The notes under the pieces: generated by a model
What the model saw: only the letters and a program-made list of their open reading frames with translations
What the model was told of the DNA's origin: nothing
Databases searched by the model: none
Source of the DNA: Mesorhizobium sp. AR02
GTDB taxonomy: Bacteria; Pseudomonadota; Alphaproteobacteria; Rhizobiales; Rhizobiaceae
Length of the DNA: 64,000 bases
Direction: 5' to 3'
Assembly (NCBI RefSeq): GCF_024746835.1
Contig: NZ_CP080531.1
Span: forward strand, 4,050,001-4,114,000
Made by a program: the position numbers and the translations under genes
In this document: positions 26,360 through 35,204 of the stretch, piece by piece
Layout of the letters: each line of letters opens with the position of its first letter
How positions within the stretch are numbered: the first letter of the stretch is position 1

Positions 26360-28861
26360 CTAGCCAGCCTTGCGGCGCAGCTTGCGTGCCAGATCGGCCC
26401 ACGGATCGGTCGCGTCGGTCGCGGCCGCTTTAACGCTCGGGCCGAGCAGCACTGTCGAGGCATCGAACGGCTTCGGCCTGGCGATCCCATAGCCCTGGGC
26501 ATAGTCGACGCCGATCGTCTTCAGGGCGGCGATGATGCCGTCGCTTTCGACGAACTCGGCGATGGTGCGCTTGCCCATGACCTTGCCAATGTGGTGGATC
26601 ATCTCGACCATGGCGCGGTCGATGCGGTCGTCGAGCATGTCCTTGACGAAGCTGCCGTCGATCTTGAGGTAGTCGACCGGCAGGTGCTTGAGATAGGCGA
26701 AGGACGACATGCCGGAGCCGAAATCGTCGAGCGCGAAGCGGCAGCCCAGTCCGCGCAGATCGGCGATGAAGCGCATGGCGTTGGTGAGATTGGCGATGGC
26801 GCTGGTCTCGGTGATCTCCAGGCAGATCATGGCAGGCGAAATGCCATGGACGAGGAACTGCTCGCGCAGGAAGCCTAGAAAGGTCTCGTCGCCGAAAGTC
26901 GCGCCGGAAAGATTGATGGCGCATGTGGCGATCGGCGGCGTGCGCGGATCGGCTTGCCGTACGGCCAGGATGCGGAAGGTGTTGCGCACCACCCAGCGGT
27001 CGATCGACGGCATCAGGCCGTAGCGTTCGGCCGCGGGGATGAAGCTCTGCGGGGTGACGAAGCTGCCGTCTTCGTCGGTCAGCCGCAACAGGATCTCGAT
27101 ATGCGCTCCCGCCTCGGCGACGTCGTCGTTGAGCGGCCAGATTTCCTGGGCATGAAGCCTGAAACGATTTTGCTCCAATGCGGCGTGCAGGCGCTGCACC
27201 CAGGCCATCTCGCCGAAACGTTCGCGCAAGGCCGTGTCGCCGTCGCTGTGGATCTGGACGCGGTTGCGGCCCTTTTCCTTGGCCATGTAGCAGGCGACAT
27301 CGGCGGCCCGCAGCGCTTCCTCGATCGTCACTTGCGCATTGGCGATCTGCACCATGCCGATGCTGACGCTGGTGTTGAAGGGTCTGCCATCCCAGGCGAA
27401 ATGCATGTCCTGCACGGCCGCGCGCAGCCGTTCGGCGATGTCGGCTGCGTCGTTGGCTTCACAATCGACCAGCAGCACGCCGAATTCGTCGCCGCCCAAC
27501 CGTGCCAGCACGTCGCCCGGTCGCAATTCGGTGGTCAGCAGCGCGGAAATCTGGCGCAGCAACTGGTCACCCGCGGCGTGGCCACAGGTATCGTTGACCA
27601 GTTTGAACTGGTCGAAATCGAGATACATCAAGGCATGCTGCCGGGGCTGGCCCTGCAATTCGACGATCGTCCTTTCGAGCCGGCTTTCGAAATCGCGCCG
27701 GTTGGCGAGCCCGGTCAACGCGTCATGCGACGCCTGCCAAGAAAGCCGCTCGATATAGTCCTCCTCGCGCGTCATGTCGTGGAAGGCGAGCACGGCGCCG
27801 ACGACTTCACCGGAAACGAGCAGCGGCGCGCCGGTCAGCGCGACGGGAACAACAGAGCCGTCCGGCCGCTGCAGCAATTGCGGACGGGCGCTGGACCGGC
27901 GCGGCTCGCCGCCCAGCAGGCATTCAATCAGTCGGGGTTCTTCAACGCTGGTGTCTTTGTCCACCAGCCGGAACAACGAAGCGATCGGTTTGCCCTTGGC
28001 GCCGCTGAACGGGCAGGCCAACAATTTCTCTGCGACCGGGTTCATATAGTCCAGCCGTCCGTCAGCCCCGGTGCTGATCACGGCCTGGCCGATCGAAGCC
28101 AGCGTGATTTGAGCGCGCTCGCGCTCGGTATTGAGCGCCAGCTGAAAGGCTTGCCGCTGCGCCAGAAGCTTGCGGGTGCGCCACACGGCAAGCAGGATCA
28201 ACAAGGCGGCGGTGACGAGATTGGCAAAGGTGAGCAGCATCCGGATGAAGCGCGATCCCTCGCCAAGACTGTCCGAAAAAGCCTTGGAAAGAGGGCTGAT
28301 CTGACGATCTAGCTGATGGATGTCCGTCTTCCAGGCGTTGATCTCAGCCGGTGACGCCTGCCCCTTGCTCAACGTCGCGTGCATCGCGTCGCCGAGCTGC
28401 TGGATGGCGAGGATCATCGTGTCGGCGGCGGTCCAGTGGCGGATAGCTGTGTCGAGATAGATGAAGCTGCGGAAATTCTGGAACAGCCAGATCATTCCGG
28501 CAACGTCGTCCGGATGGTTTCTGCCCTGCAGAAAGCCGGCGCGCGCCGCTTCAGTGTCGGGTTCGGGCTGCTCGAGCGCCAGGCGGGCCGAGCGGTCGGC
28601 CAGCGGAACGGCGATCGCTTCGCGATACTCGCCGAAGAATTCCTCATTGCCGGTGTCGGCATAGAGGCTGAGGAAATAGATGGCGTGCTTTTGCCCCTTG
28701 GACCACTGGCTTTCGCCGCCGACATAGGCGCGAACCGCCGACAGGGTGTAGAGGCTGAGGCTGGCGACCAGCGCCTGGATGAGGACGACGGCGATGAATG
28801 GCCACACAAGCCCGAGAAGGCGGGGGCTCGCGTCCATCGATGACGGCTTCATCGAATTCAT
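26360..28861 (-). CDS. Membrane-bound PAS-GGDEF-EAL cyclic-di-GMP protein
   Basis: 833 aa. Membrane segments near residues 15-40 and 205-228 enclose a ~165-residue periplasmic sensor. A PAS domain (about 245-365) is followed by a GGDEF domain with an intact RLGGDEFGVLL and an EAL domain. In the EAL domain the signature reads EIL (HIEILLRLTDEDG), but the glutamate and the later DDFGSGMSSFAYLKHLPVD are kept. Both synthesis and hydrolysis of c-di-GMP are therefore possible. It stands alone. Confidence 0.93.
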   Translation of the reverse strand: MNSMKPSSMDASPRLLGLVWPFIAVVLIQALVASLSLYTLSAVRAYVGGESQWSKGQKHAIYFLSLYADTGNEEFFGEYREAIAVPLADRSARLALEQPEPDTEAARAGFLQGRNHPDDVAGMIWLFQNFRSFIYLDTAIRHWTAADTMILAIQQLGDAMHATLSKGQASPAEINAWKTDIHQLDRQISPLSKAFSDSLGEGSRFIRMLLTFANLVTAALLILLAVWRTRKLLAQRQAFQLALNTERERAQITLASIGQAVISTGADGRLDYMNPVAEKLLACPFSGAKGKPIASLFRLVDKDTSVEEPRLIECLLGGEPRRSSARPQLLQRPDGSVVPVALTGAPLLVSGEVVGAVLAFHDMTREEDYIERLSWQASHDALTGLANRRDFESRLERTIVELQGQPRQHALMYLDFDQFKLVNDTCGHAAGDQLLRQISALLTTELRPGDVLARLGGDEFGVLLVDCEANDAADIAERLRAAVQDMHFAWDGRPFNTSVSIGMVQIANAQVTIEEALRAADVACYMAKEKGRNRVQIHSDGDTALRERFGEMAWVQRLHAALEQNRFRLHAQEIWPLNDDVAEAGAHIEILLRLTDEDGSFVTPQSFIPAAERYGLMPSIDRWVVRNTFRILAVRQADPRTPPIATCAINLSGATFGDETFLGFLREQFLVHGISPAMICLEITETSAIANLTNAMRFIADLRGLGCRFALDDFGSGMSSFAYLKHLPVDYLKIDGSFVKDMLDDRIDRAMVEMIHHIGKVMGKRTIAEFVESDGIIAALKTIGVDYAQGYGIARPKPFDASTVLLGPSVKAAATDATDPWADLARKLRRKAG

Positions 28862-29221
28862 GGACGTGCCTGATCCTGTCAGCGCGTCTGTCCGGCTGTT
28901 TCATCCGCCGGTTGAGACGATGTTCTTCGCTCATGTCGCTCAGATGGCGACAGCAATCGGGTATCACGCCGGACTTAACAGCAAATAAATAGTTCCGTTC
29001 TTTACAAAGTCGATTCTTGCCGCGAGTTAGCCGAATATTACGTTACGTCAAGCAATTTCTTCAAGTTTGATCAATTTGTATTGGGAGCCTGATCGAGCCT
29101 TTTTCGAGTTCGCAACTGGGGAACTAGGGCGACCGGTGCCGCGCGAATGGCTGTGGGCCTATACCGGTACACCATCGCGACCGTTTCCCGAAGATGGCGA
29201 CAGCGGCGAGTGAGGGCTGCC
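28862..29221. other. Intergenic region upstream of the GGDEF-EAL gene
   Basis: About 360 bases with no convincing gene. The stretch 28980-29100 is AT-rich for this genome and probably contains the promoter of the c-di-GMP gene. I see no repeat or RNA structure that I can support. Confidence 0.6.
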
Positions 29222-29698
29222 TCAGGCAGCGTCAATCGGCGCTGGCCGGTCGATCGTCAAGGTCCTCACCAGCGTCGACAAATCGGGCTCATCGATCAGC
29301 ATCGCCGCGTCGGCTGGCGTAAGCCAGGCCCGCTGCCGCCGCTTGGCTTCCTGCCAGTTGGCCAGTTCCTCGGTCACCTCAAGCAAGTAGACGATGACGT
29401 CGACACGGACAAAGCGGTTGGTCAGCCGCTTCCAGTAGGAGTAGGTGCCGGCCGGCTGCTTCAGGGTCTTGCCGAGTACGCCGGCTTCCTCCTGCGCCTC
29501 GATGGTGGCTGCCTTGCGGCCGCTCTTGCCTTTCATCGGCCAGCCCTTGGGGACGATGAAGCGTCTCGTCGTCCGCGACGTGACCAGCATCACCTCGAAC
29601 TCGCCGCCCGCGGTCAACCGAAAGGGGATCGCCGCGACCTGACGGATCCGCTCGCCTTTCTTGGCCTTGCGCACGGCCTTTTTCTTGGTGGCTGCCAT
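29222..29698 (-). CDS. Nudix hydrolase, DIPP-like
   Basis: 158 aa from MAATKKKAVRK. The Nudix box lies in GWPMKGKSGRKAATIEAQ followed by EEAGV, with the first Arg of the REUXEE core replaced; the metal-binding glutamates remain. FIVPKGWPMK is typical of diphosphoinositol-polyphosphate/diadenosine-polyphosphate hydrolases. The N-terminus is a lysine-rich tail. The real substrate is unknown. Confidence 0.85.
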   Translation of the reverse strand: MAATKKKAVRKAKKGERIRQVAAIPFRLTAGGEFEVMLVTSRTTRRFIVPKGWPMKGKSGRKAATIEAQEEAGVLGKTLKQPAGTYSYWKRLTNRFVRVDVIVYLLEVTEELANWQEAKRRQRAWLTPADAAMLIDEPDLSTLVRTLTIDRPAPIDAA

Positions 29699-29825
29699 TC
29701 GTAACAATCCAGTCGGTGCAGTGCCCCATAGCGTGATGCGGCGCCTTTGCAAAACCCAAACTACCGCAGGGGCATCTGAAGGCCCCTATCATGTAAGTCG
29801 GCTAATTAAAAGAGTGGTCCGCCTG

Positions 29826-30146
29826 TCAGCGACAGGTGCTCACAGCAGTGCTGCCGATTATCTGTGTCTGGCAGCTCGGCCTGACCTGCGGCACCACCGG
29901 CGGCGGCTGCTGGACGATAACCCGGTCCTGGGCACGATATTGCTGCTGCTGCTGCTGAAATTGCTGCCGCTGCACCCGGTTCTGCAAGATCTGCAGATCG
30001 TTCTGCTGGATCAGCGCGTTACTTTTGGCCGCTGGATTGAGCACCTGCGCGGAAGCGGGCAGCGTTAAGCCGGCCACCAAAGCCGCGGCCAGCACGGCCG
30101 ACCGGCGCGCCGATATCGGCTCATTCCTGCGAAAAATCCTGCTCAT
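29826..30146 (-). CDS. Secreted glutamine-rich small protein, unknown
   Basis: 106 aa with a signal peptide (about 1-33, cleavage near LPASAQ). The mature part is rich in glutamine, including a run of six (QQFQQQQQQYRAQDR), with a proline segment and two C-terminal cysteines (SCQTQIIGSTAVSTC). No family is recognised. Similar small secreted proteins are common in rhizobia. It may be a periplasmic or cell-surface structural protein. Confidence 0.6.
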   Translation of the reverse strand: MSRIFRRNEPISARRSAVLAAALVAGLTLPASAQVLNPAAKSNALIQQNDLQILQNRVQRQQFQQQQQQYRAQDRVIVQQPPPVVPQVRPSCQTQIIGSTAVSTCR

Positions 30147-30261
30147 CCGTCATATATAGGGTGTTCGCCCGGCGATGCCATGGCCGGCATATCGGTCGCC
30201 TTGAAATCAATCACGCCTCCGCCCTGTCCTGGCCATCCGGCCGGTGGCCGCGTATCGCCGT

Positions 30262-30689
30262 CGGAAAGCTTTGGTCACAGTAATCCGCACCGGCACGATC
30301 ACCACGACCGGCAAGGACTCGGTCGCCATCGCCCCGTCCGTGGGCAGCGGCGCAGCGCCAACATGTACTATTCGGCGCCCCCGGCTCTGGAGATCGGCAC
30401 CGACATTGCGCTCAGCGACATTGCCAGCGTTCGCCTCCATGGAAAGGCCGGAGTGGAGTTCTCCAACAAGGAGTGGGAGATCGAAGGCCGCTTCGCGGCG
30501 GCGGAGAATCTGCCCGGCAACCCCGCATTGCACTTGACGGAAGCGATCGATTCGCCGCTCTATCGGGTCGGCGCCGGCCTCGAGCTGAATGGCGTCAACG
30601 GTGTCGGCATGTCCGTCAGGTATAACGGCGCCTTCGGGGAAACGATCAAACAGAATGCAGCCAGCGCGTCTCTCAAGGTCAGTTTCTAG
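30262..30689 (+). pseudogene. Decayed autotransporter: passenger and beta-barrel remnants
   Basis: In one frame (about 30262-30350), TVIRTGTITTTGKDSVAIA resembles a passenger-domain repeat. In another frame (30363-30689), MYYSAPPALEIGTDIALSD through RYNGAFGETIKQNAASASL and the terminal KVSF match the last strands of an autotransporter barrel, which end in phenylalanine. The two frames overlap without a shared start, so the gene has lost most of its length and suffered a frameshift. Confidence 0.55.
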
Positions 30690-30725
30690 GCTGGCTCGAG
30701 ACGGAGCCGGGCGGGAGAGGTCTTG

Positions 30726-31304
30726 ATGAGGAAATACGCGTATTTCGCAGCGATGCTGGGTGCGGCCTGCATTGTCGGGCTGCCGGCCATGGCCGCGCAG
30801 ACCAAGGGCGACAAAGTGGCCGCGCCGCCTGCTGCGGCTGATGCGCCGCAACTGCCCGGCGGGGCATCGGCTCTGTCCGAAACCCATGGCGACTGGACGG
30901 TCAATTGCCAGATATCGGGCACGAACAAGGTCTGCAGCCTGTCGCATCAGCAGTTCAACAAGCAAAGCAACCAGCGGCTGCTGGCGATCGAGCTGTCGAG
31001 CAAGACTGGCGACGACGCCACCGGGACCCTTGCCCTGCCGTTTGGCCTGGCGCTCGCCAAGGGCGTCAACCTGACCATCGACGACCAGAAGCTCGACGGC
31101 AGCCTGGCGTTCAACACCTGCCAGGTGGTCGGCTGCCTGGTGCCGGTGGCGTTCGACGCCAATGTCACGCCGCTGCTCAAGAACGGCACGACGCTGAAGA
31201 TCGATGCCTTCGCGGCCGATACCGGACAAGCGGTGAGCTTTTCCATTCCGCTCAACGGTTTCAGCGGGGCGCTCGCCCGTACGGCGGAGCTCTTGTCCAA
31301 CTGA
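30726..31304 (+). CDS. Invasion-associated locus B (IalB) family protein
   Basis: 192 aa. A signal peptide (cleavage near AMAAQ, residue ~22) precedes an IalB domain beginning ETHGDWTVNCQISGTNKVCSL, with conserved cysteines and FNTCQVVGCLVPVAFD. IalB proteins are periplasmic/outer-membrane associated and affect host-cell interaction in Bartonella; in rhizobia the role is unknown. GAGAGG precedes the ATG at 30726. Confidence 0.87.
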   Translation: MRKYAYFAAMLGAACIVGLPAMAAQTKGDKVAAPPAAADAPQLPGGASALSETHGDWTVNCQISGTNKVCSLSHQQFNKQSNQRLLAIELSSKTGDDATGTLALPFGLALAKGVNLTIDDQKLDGSLAFNTCQVVGCLVPVAFDANVTPLLKNGTTLKIDAFAADTGQAVSFSIPLNGFSGALARTAELLSN

Positions 31305-31321
31305 CGGCTGAGGTCACCGGT

Positions 31322-31354
31322 AAGTGTTGGCGGCAGACGCTTCCGCCAACACTT
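31322..31354. terminator. Hairpin between convergent ialB-like gene and coaBC
   Basis: AAGTGTTGGCGG (31322-31333) and CCGCCAACACTT (31343-31354) form a perfect 12-bp stem with a nine-base loop, ending one base before the coaBC stop codon. Its position between convergent genes suggests a bidirectional terminator; T-tracts are absent on both sides. Confidence 0.6.
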
Positions 31355-31355
31355 G

Positions 31356-32588
31356 TCAAACGACGATCGTTTTCAGCCGCTCGGCAATGAGGGCGGCGAG
31401 CCGCGCCGCCACCTCGTCCTTGGTCATTTCGGGCCATTCCTCGACGCCGGCCTTCGACACGATCCGCACCCGGTTGCGATCACCGCCCATGACACCTGAA
31501 GGGCCGATGCCGCTTTCGTGCGACACATCATTGGCGACGATGAAATCGGCACCTTTCTTCCTGAGCTTGGCCTCTGCGTTGCGCAAAAGATCCTGCGTCT
31601 CGGCGGCGAAGCCGATGACCAGGCCGGGCCGCTGGCTGTGATGGCCGACGCCGGCAAGGATGTCGGGATTCTCGACCATGCGCAGCACCGGCGGGCCTTC
31701 GCCCGCCACCTTCTTGATCTTCTCACCGGCCGAATTCTCGCTGCGCCAGTCGGCGACGGCGGCGACGAACACTGCCGCGTCCGCCGGCAGAAGCTGTTCG
31801 ACCGCATCGCGCATCTCCTGCGCACGCTCGACATGGACGGTCTTCACACCGGCCGGATCGGCAATGCTGACCGGACCGGAGACCAGCCGTACGTCAGCAC
31901 CCAGCTTCGCCAATGCTGCGGCGATAGCGTGTCCCTGCTTGCCGGACGAACGGTTGGCGATGTAGCGCACGGGGTCGATCGGCTCATGCGTCGGGCCGGA
32001 GGTGACGATGATCTTGCGCCCCGACAGTGGCTTTGGGCCGGCATCGAGCAGCGTCTCGACCGCGGCGACGATCTCCAGCGGCTCGGCCATACGGCCTTCG
32101 CCGGCCTCATTGCTTTCGGCCATCTCGCCCCTGGCCGGGCCAACGAAGCTGATGCCGTCCTTGCCCAATGTCGCGCGATTACGGCGGGTGGCCGGATGCG
32201 CCCACATTCTGGGGTTCATCGCCGGCGCCATCAGCACCGGCTTGTCGGTGGCCAGCAGCACGGTCGAGGCAAGATCGTTGGCATGGCCGTTGGCAAGCTT
32301 GGCCATCAGATCGGCGGTGGCGGGCGCGACCACCAGAAGGTCGGCCTCGCGCGACAGCCTGATGTGGCCGACATCATGCTCGTCATTGCGGTCGAACAAT
32401 TCGGTGAAGACATGGTCGGCCGAGAGCGCGCCAACAGACAGCGTGGTGACGAATTCCTGTGCCGCTGATGTCATTACCACGCGCACCGCGGCTCCGCGCT
32501 CGCGCAGCCGGCGGATCAGGTCGAGCGCCTTGTAGGCGGCAATGCCGCCGCCGATGATGAGCAGGATGCGCTTGCCGGAGAGGCTCAT
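31356..32588 (-). CDS. coaBC: Bifunctional phosphopantothenoylcysteine decarboxylase / phosphopantothenate-cysteine ligase
   Basis: 410 aa. The N-terminal flavoprotein CoaC half (1-185) has the active-site histidine in DVGHIRLSREADL and the substrate clamp APAMNPRMWAHP. The C-terminal CoaB ligase half begins PLSGRKIIVTSGPTHEPIDPV. Together they catalyse two steps of coenzyme A synthesis. The segment equivalent to E. coli ACGDIGPGRM reads ESNEAGEGRM, so the reductive cysteine of CoaC appears as serine. Confidence 0.93.
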   Translation of the reverse strand: MSLSGKRILLIIGGGIAAYKALDLIRRLRERGAAVRVVMTSAAQEFVTTLSVGALSADHVFTELFDRNDEHDVGHIRLSREADLLVVAPATADLMAKLANGHANDLASTVLLATDKPVLMAPAMNPRMWAHPATRRNRATLGKDGISFVGPARGEMAESNEAGEGRMAEPLEIVAAVETLLDAGPKPLSGRKIIVTSGPTHEPIDPVRYIANRSSGKQGHAIAAALAKLGADVRLVSGPVSIADPAGVKTVHVERAQEMRDAVEQLLPADAAVFVAAVADWRSENSAGEKIKKVAGEGPPVLRMVENPDILAGVGHHSQRPGLVIGFAAETQDLLRNAEAKLRKKGADFIVANDVSHESGIGPSGVMGGDRNRVRIVSKAGVEEWPEMTKDEVAARLAALIAERLKTIVV

Positions 32589-32613
32589 GGCTGAGACCAG
32601 TTCTTTTCCAATG

Positions 32614-33015
32614 TCATTCCGGCTTCAGCGCCGGTTCGATGTCGGTATGGATGAAATCATTGCCCTTGAAAAGCAGCGGCAGGTTCTGGGTCTTGGCGAG
32701 GGCATAGGCGAAACAATCACCCATGTTGAGTTTTGCCCGGTGGCCACTGCCGCGGCCATAGAGTGCGTAGGCTTCAATCCCAGCCTGCGCATGTTCGGCA
32801 GAGAGAGCGACAATCGTGACTTTCAGTCTTGCCAGAAGGCCTGTTAACGCTGCTGTGCCGGCCGCGCCATAGCGTCCAACAACAACCGTGCCGCACTCCA
32901 TCAGGGTCGCGGCGCTCATCAATATACGTTGATTTCCGGCGAGGCGTTGGGCGATCGCTGGTGCGTCAGGTTCCTGCTTCAGGATAGCCAGGATCGCCGA
33001 GGTGTCGACCACCAC
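32614..33015 (-). CDS. vapC: VapC-family PIN-domain toxin
   Basis: 133 aa with a GTG start at 33015 and AGGAGG in the end of the antitoxin gene. PIN acidic residues fit D4 (VVDTSAIL), the glutamate of LMECGTVV and D99/D119 in NMGDCFAYALA and GNDFIHTDI. VapC toxins are ribonucleases that cut tRNA or rRNA. It follows the antitoxin gene by two bases, in the usual antitoxin-toxin order. Confidence 0.88.
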   Translation of the reverse strand: MVVDTSAILAILKQEPDAPAIAQRLAGNQRILMSAATLMECGTVVVGRYGAAGTAALTGLLARLKVTIVALSAEHAQAGIEAYALYGRGSGHRAKLNMGDCFAYALAKTQNLPLLFKGNDFIHTDIEPALKPE

Positions 33016-33017
33016 GG

Positions 33018-33272
33018 TCAGTCCTCCTCAACGAAAGACCAGAGATCATCGGTGAGTTTCTTCTGATCGAAATCCACTTTTTGCAGTCGTCGGCCGAATT
33101 CGAGGATTTCCTCCGCCGTCACGGCACCGTCATCATGTTCGCCGGCCGGCGCCACCTCCTTGAGCAAAAGGTTTCTCGCCTCCTGCTCCATCGACACGCC
33201 ATGCCGGGCAGCTCGCTCGCGCAGCTTCTGCTTCAGATCGTCGTCGAGGTTGCGAATGGTCAGGGTGCCCAT
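33018..33272 (-). CDS. vapB: VapB/FitA-like antitoxin, cognate to the adjacent VapC
   Basis: 84 aa. A ribbon-helix-helix N-terminus (LTIRNLDDDLKQKLRERAAR, then HGVSMEQEARNLL) is followed by a toxin-binding tail ending DLWSFVEED. It is two bases downstream of a second, related antitoxin gene and two bases upstream of vapC. It should neutralise VapC and repress the operon. Confidence 0.85.
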   Translation of the reverse strand: MGTLTIRNLDDDLKQKLRERAARHGVSMEQEARNLLLKEVAPAGEHDDGAVTAEEILEFGRRLQKVDFDQKKLTDDLWSFVEED

Positions 33273-33274
33273 GA

Positions 33275-33484
33275 TTACTTTTGCATCCCTGCCGCCGGTC
33301 GAACCCCGATCTCGTCCTTGAATGTCAGGCCACGACGATCAAAGCCTTTCGTGGTCGGAAGCCCAACGGATGCCGCGAGCACATCGCGCGCCTCCTGCTC
33401 CATGGAAACGCCGCGCGCGGCGCCGCGTTCACGCAGCCGCTGCATGACATGGTCTTCCAGGTTGCGGACGGTAATCCTAGCCAT
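33275..33484 (-). CDS. Second FitA-like RHH antitoxin, no toxin of its own
   Basis: 69 aa. The RHH part (ITVRNLEDHVMQRLRERGAA, then RGVSMEQEARDVL) is clearly homologous to the following antitoxin, but the C-terminal tail (LTFKDEIGVRPAAGMQK) is different. It ends two bases before the next antitoxin. No toxin gene is found upstream, so either its toxin is lost or it is a spare or regulatory antitoxin. Confidence 0.72.
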   Translation of the reverse strand: MARITVRNLEDHVMQRLRERGAARGVSMEQEARDVLAASVGLPTTKGFDRRGLTFKDEIGVRPAAGMQK

Positions 33485-33562
33485 AGTCGCGCTCCTGCAC
33501 GCAATATAGCGATCTCGCTCGCTGACTGCAATGACAGCAGTGCTGTCATTGCCAGCATGCCG

Positions 33563-35137
33563 TCAGAGCAGCTTCCAGGCGATATAGACCAGCGTCAGCG
33601 CGATCACCCACAGCGCGACGCGGCCGGAGCGGCTGTAGCGGGCCTCGGCCTTGCCGATGGCACGCGCCGTGGTCTCGTCGAAGCGCAGCCCGTGCTCGGC
33701 CATCAGGTCGATCTCGCGCGACAGCCGGTCGGTGCGCGTGGCAAGCTCGGGCACCTGGCGAGCCAGCGTCAACAGCGCCTTGGCGCCGTCGCGCGCATCG
33801 ATCATCATGCCACGCGGGCCAAGGTTGCCGGCGATCCAGCCGCCGACCACCGGCTCGGCTGTCTTCCACATGTTGAAGGCCGGATCGAGCGTGCGCGCCA
33901 CGCCTTCGACCACCACCATGGTCTTCTGCAGCAGGATCAGTTCCGGTCGCGTCGCCATGTCGAAGAGTTCGGTCACTTCGAACAGCAGCGTCAGAAGTTT
34001 GGCCATGGAGATGGTCTCGGCCGGCTGGCCATGGATCGGCTCGCCAATGGCGCGGATCGCTTGCGCGAAGGCCGCGACATTGTGCTGGCGCGGCACGTAG
34101 CCGGCCTCGAAATGCACTTCGGCGACGCGCAGATAATCGCGCGTGATGAAGCCATAGAGGATTTCGGCGAGGAAGCGGCGCTCCTTCTTGCCGAGACGTC
34201 CGGCAATGCCGAGGTCGACGGCGACGATGGTGCCGTTCGCCTCGACGAACAAATTGCCCGGATGCATGTCGGCGTGGAAGAAGCCGTCGCGCAAAGTATG
34301 GCGCAGGAACGACTGGATAAGATTGGCGGCGATCGCCTTCAGATCATGGCCGGCCTCCTCCAGGCCTGCGATGTTGTTCATCTTGACGCCGTCGACCCAT
34401 TCCATCGTCAACACGTCGCGACCGGTGCGCTCCCAGTCGACGGATGGCACGCGGAAGCCCGGATCGTCCCTGGTGTTCTCACCAAGTTCGGAGAGTGCCG
34501 CCGCCTCGAGGCGCAAATCCATCTCGATCTTGGTGGTCTGCGCCAGCGTTTCGGTCACCTCGACAGGCCGCAGCCGGCGAGAGGAGGGGATGTATTTCTC
34601 CTGCAGGCGGGCGGCAAGGAAATAGCTTTCGAGGTCATGGAAGAAGCGGCGGCGCACGCCGGGCCGGATGACTTTCACCGCGACCTTGGTGGCAACGCCG
34701 TCATGGATGGCTTCGGCGGTATGGACCTGAGCGATGGAAGCGGCGGCGACCGGGTCGCCGAACTCGGCGTAGAGATCGCCCACCTTGCGCCCGAGCGAGG
34801 CTTCGATGGCCGCGACCGCCTCGGCCTTCGGGAAGGTGTGCATCTTGTCCTGCAGCATGGCGAGATCGAGCGCCATGTCGTTGCCGACGACGTCGGGCCG
34901 CGTCGCCAGGAACTGGCCGAGCTTGACATAGGACGGGCCGAGCCGGACGACCGCCTTGGCCAGCCGGTCGCTGCGCTCATAGGCGAGTGCGCGGCGGCGG
35001 GTAAACAGCCGCGCCAGCCGCCAGCCGAATTTCGGCAGGCCGGACAGTTCCTCGCCCGGCAGAGCGGCGATGACGCCCTCGCGCACCAGCACCCAGCCGG
35101 CCCGTGCGAGCCTGAAACCAGCGCCGACGCTGCTCAT
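33563..35137 (-). CDS. ubiB: Ubiquinone biosynthesis kinase-like protein UbiB
   Basis: 524 aa from ATG 35137 (MSSVGAGFRLA); a GTG at 35170 would add 11 residues. The ABC1/UbiB motif KxGQ appears in YVKLGQFLATRP, the ATP-site AAASIAQVHTA region follows, and DLGIAGRLGKKERRFLAE and FFHADMHPGNLFV are the catalytic-loop segments. Two C-terminal membrane helices end the protein (VALWVIALTLVYIAWKLL). It supports ubiquinone synthesis at the inner membrane and follows ubiE in the standard order. Confidence 0.93.
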   Translation of the reverse strand: MSSVGAGFRLARAGWVLVREGVIAALPGEELSGLPKFGWRLARLFTRRRALAYERSDRLAKAVVRLGPSYVKLGQFLATRPDVVGNDMALDLAMLQDKMHTFPKAEAVAAIEASLGRKVGDLYAEFGDPVAAASIAQVHTAEAIHDGVATKVAVKVIRPGVRRRFFHDLESYFLAARLQEKYIPSSRRLRPVEVTETLAQTTKIEMDLRLEAAALSELGENTRDDPGFRVPSVDWERTGRDVLTMEWVDGVKMNNIAGLEEAGHDLKAIAANLIQSFLRHTLRDGFFHADMHPGNLFVEANGTIVAVDLGIAGRLGKKERRFLAEILYGFITRDYLRVAEVHFEAGYVPRQHNVAAFAQAIRAIGEPIHGQPAETISMAKLLTLLFEVTELFDMATRPELILLQKTMVVVEGVARTLDPAFNMWKTAEPVVGGWIAGNLGPRGMMIDARDGAKALLTLARQVPELATRTDRLSREIDLMAEHGLRFDETTARAIGKAEARYSRSGRVALWVIALTLVYIAWKLL

Positions 35138-35204
35138 GGCTGCACCCAGGCCGGGCCTTGCGACCGACACGAGCTATATCGAGGATGGGAAATGCGATGC
35201 CGCC

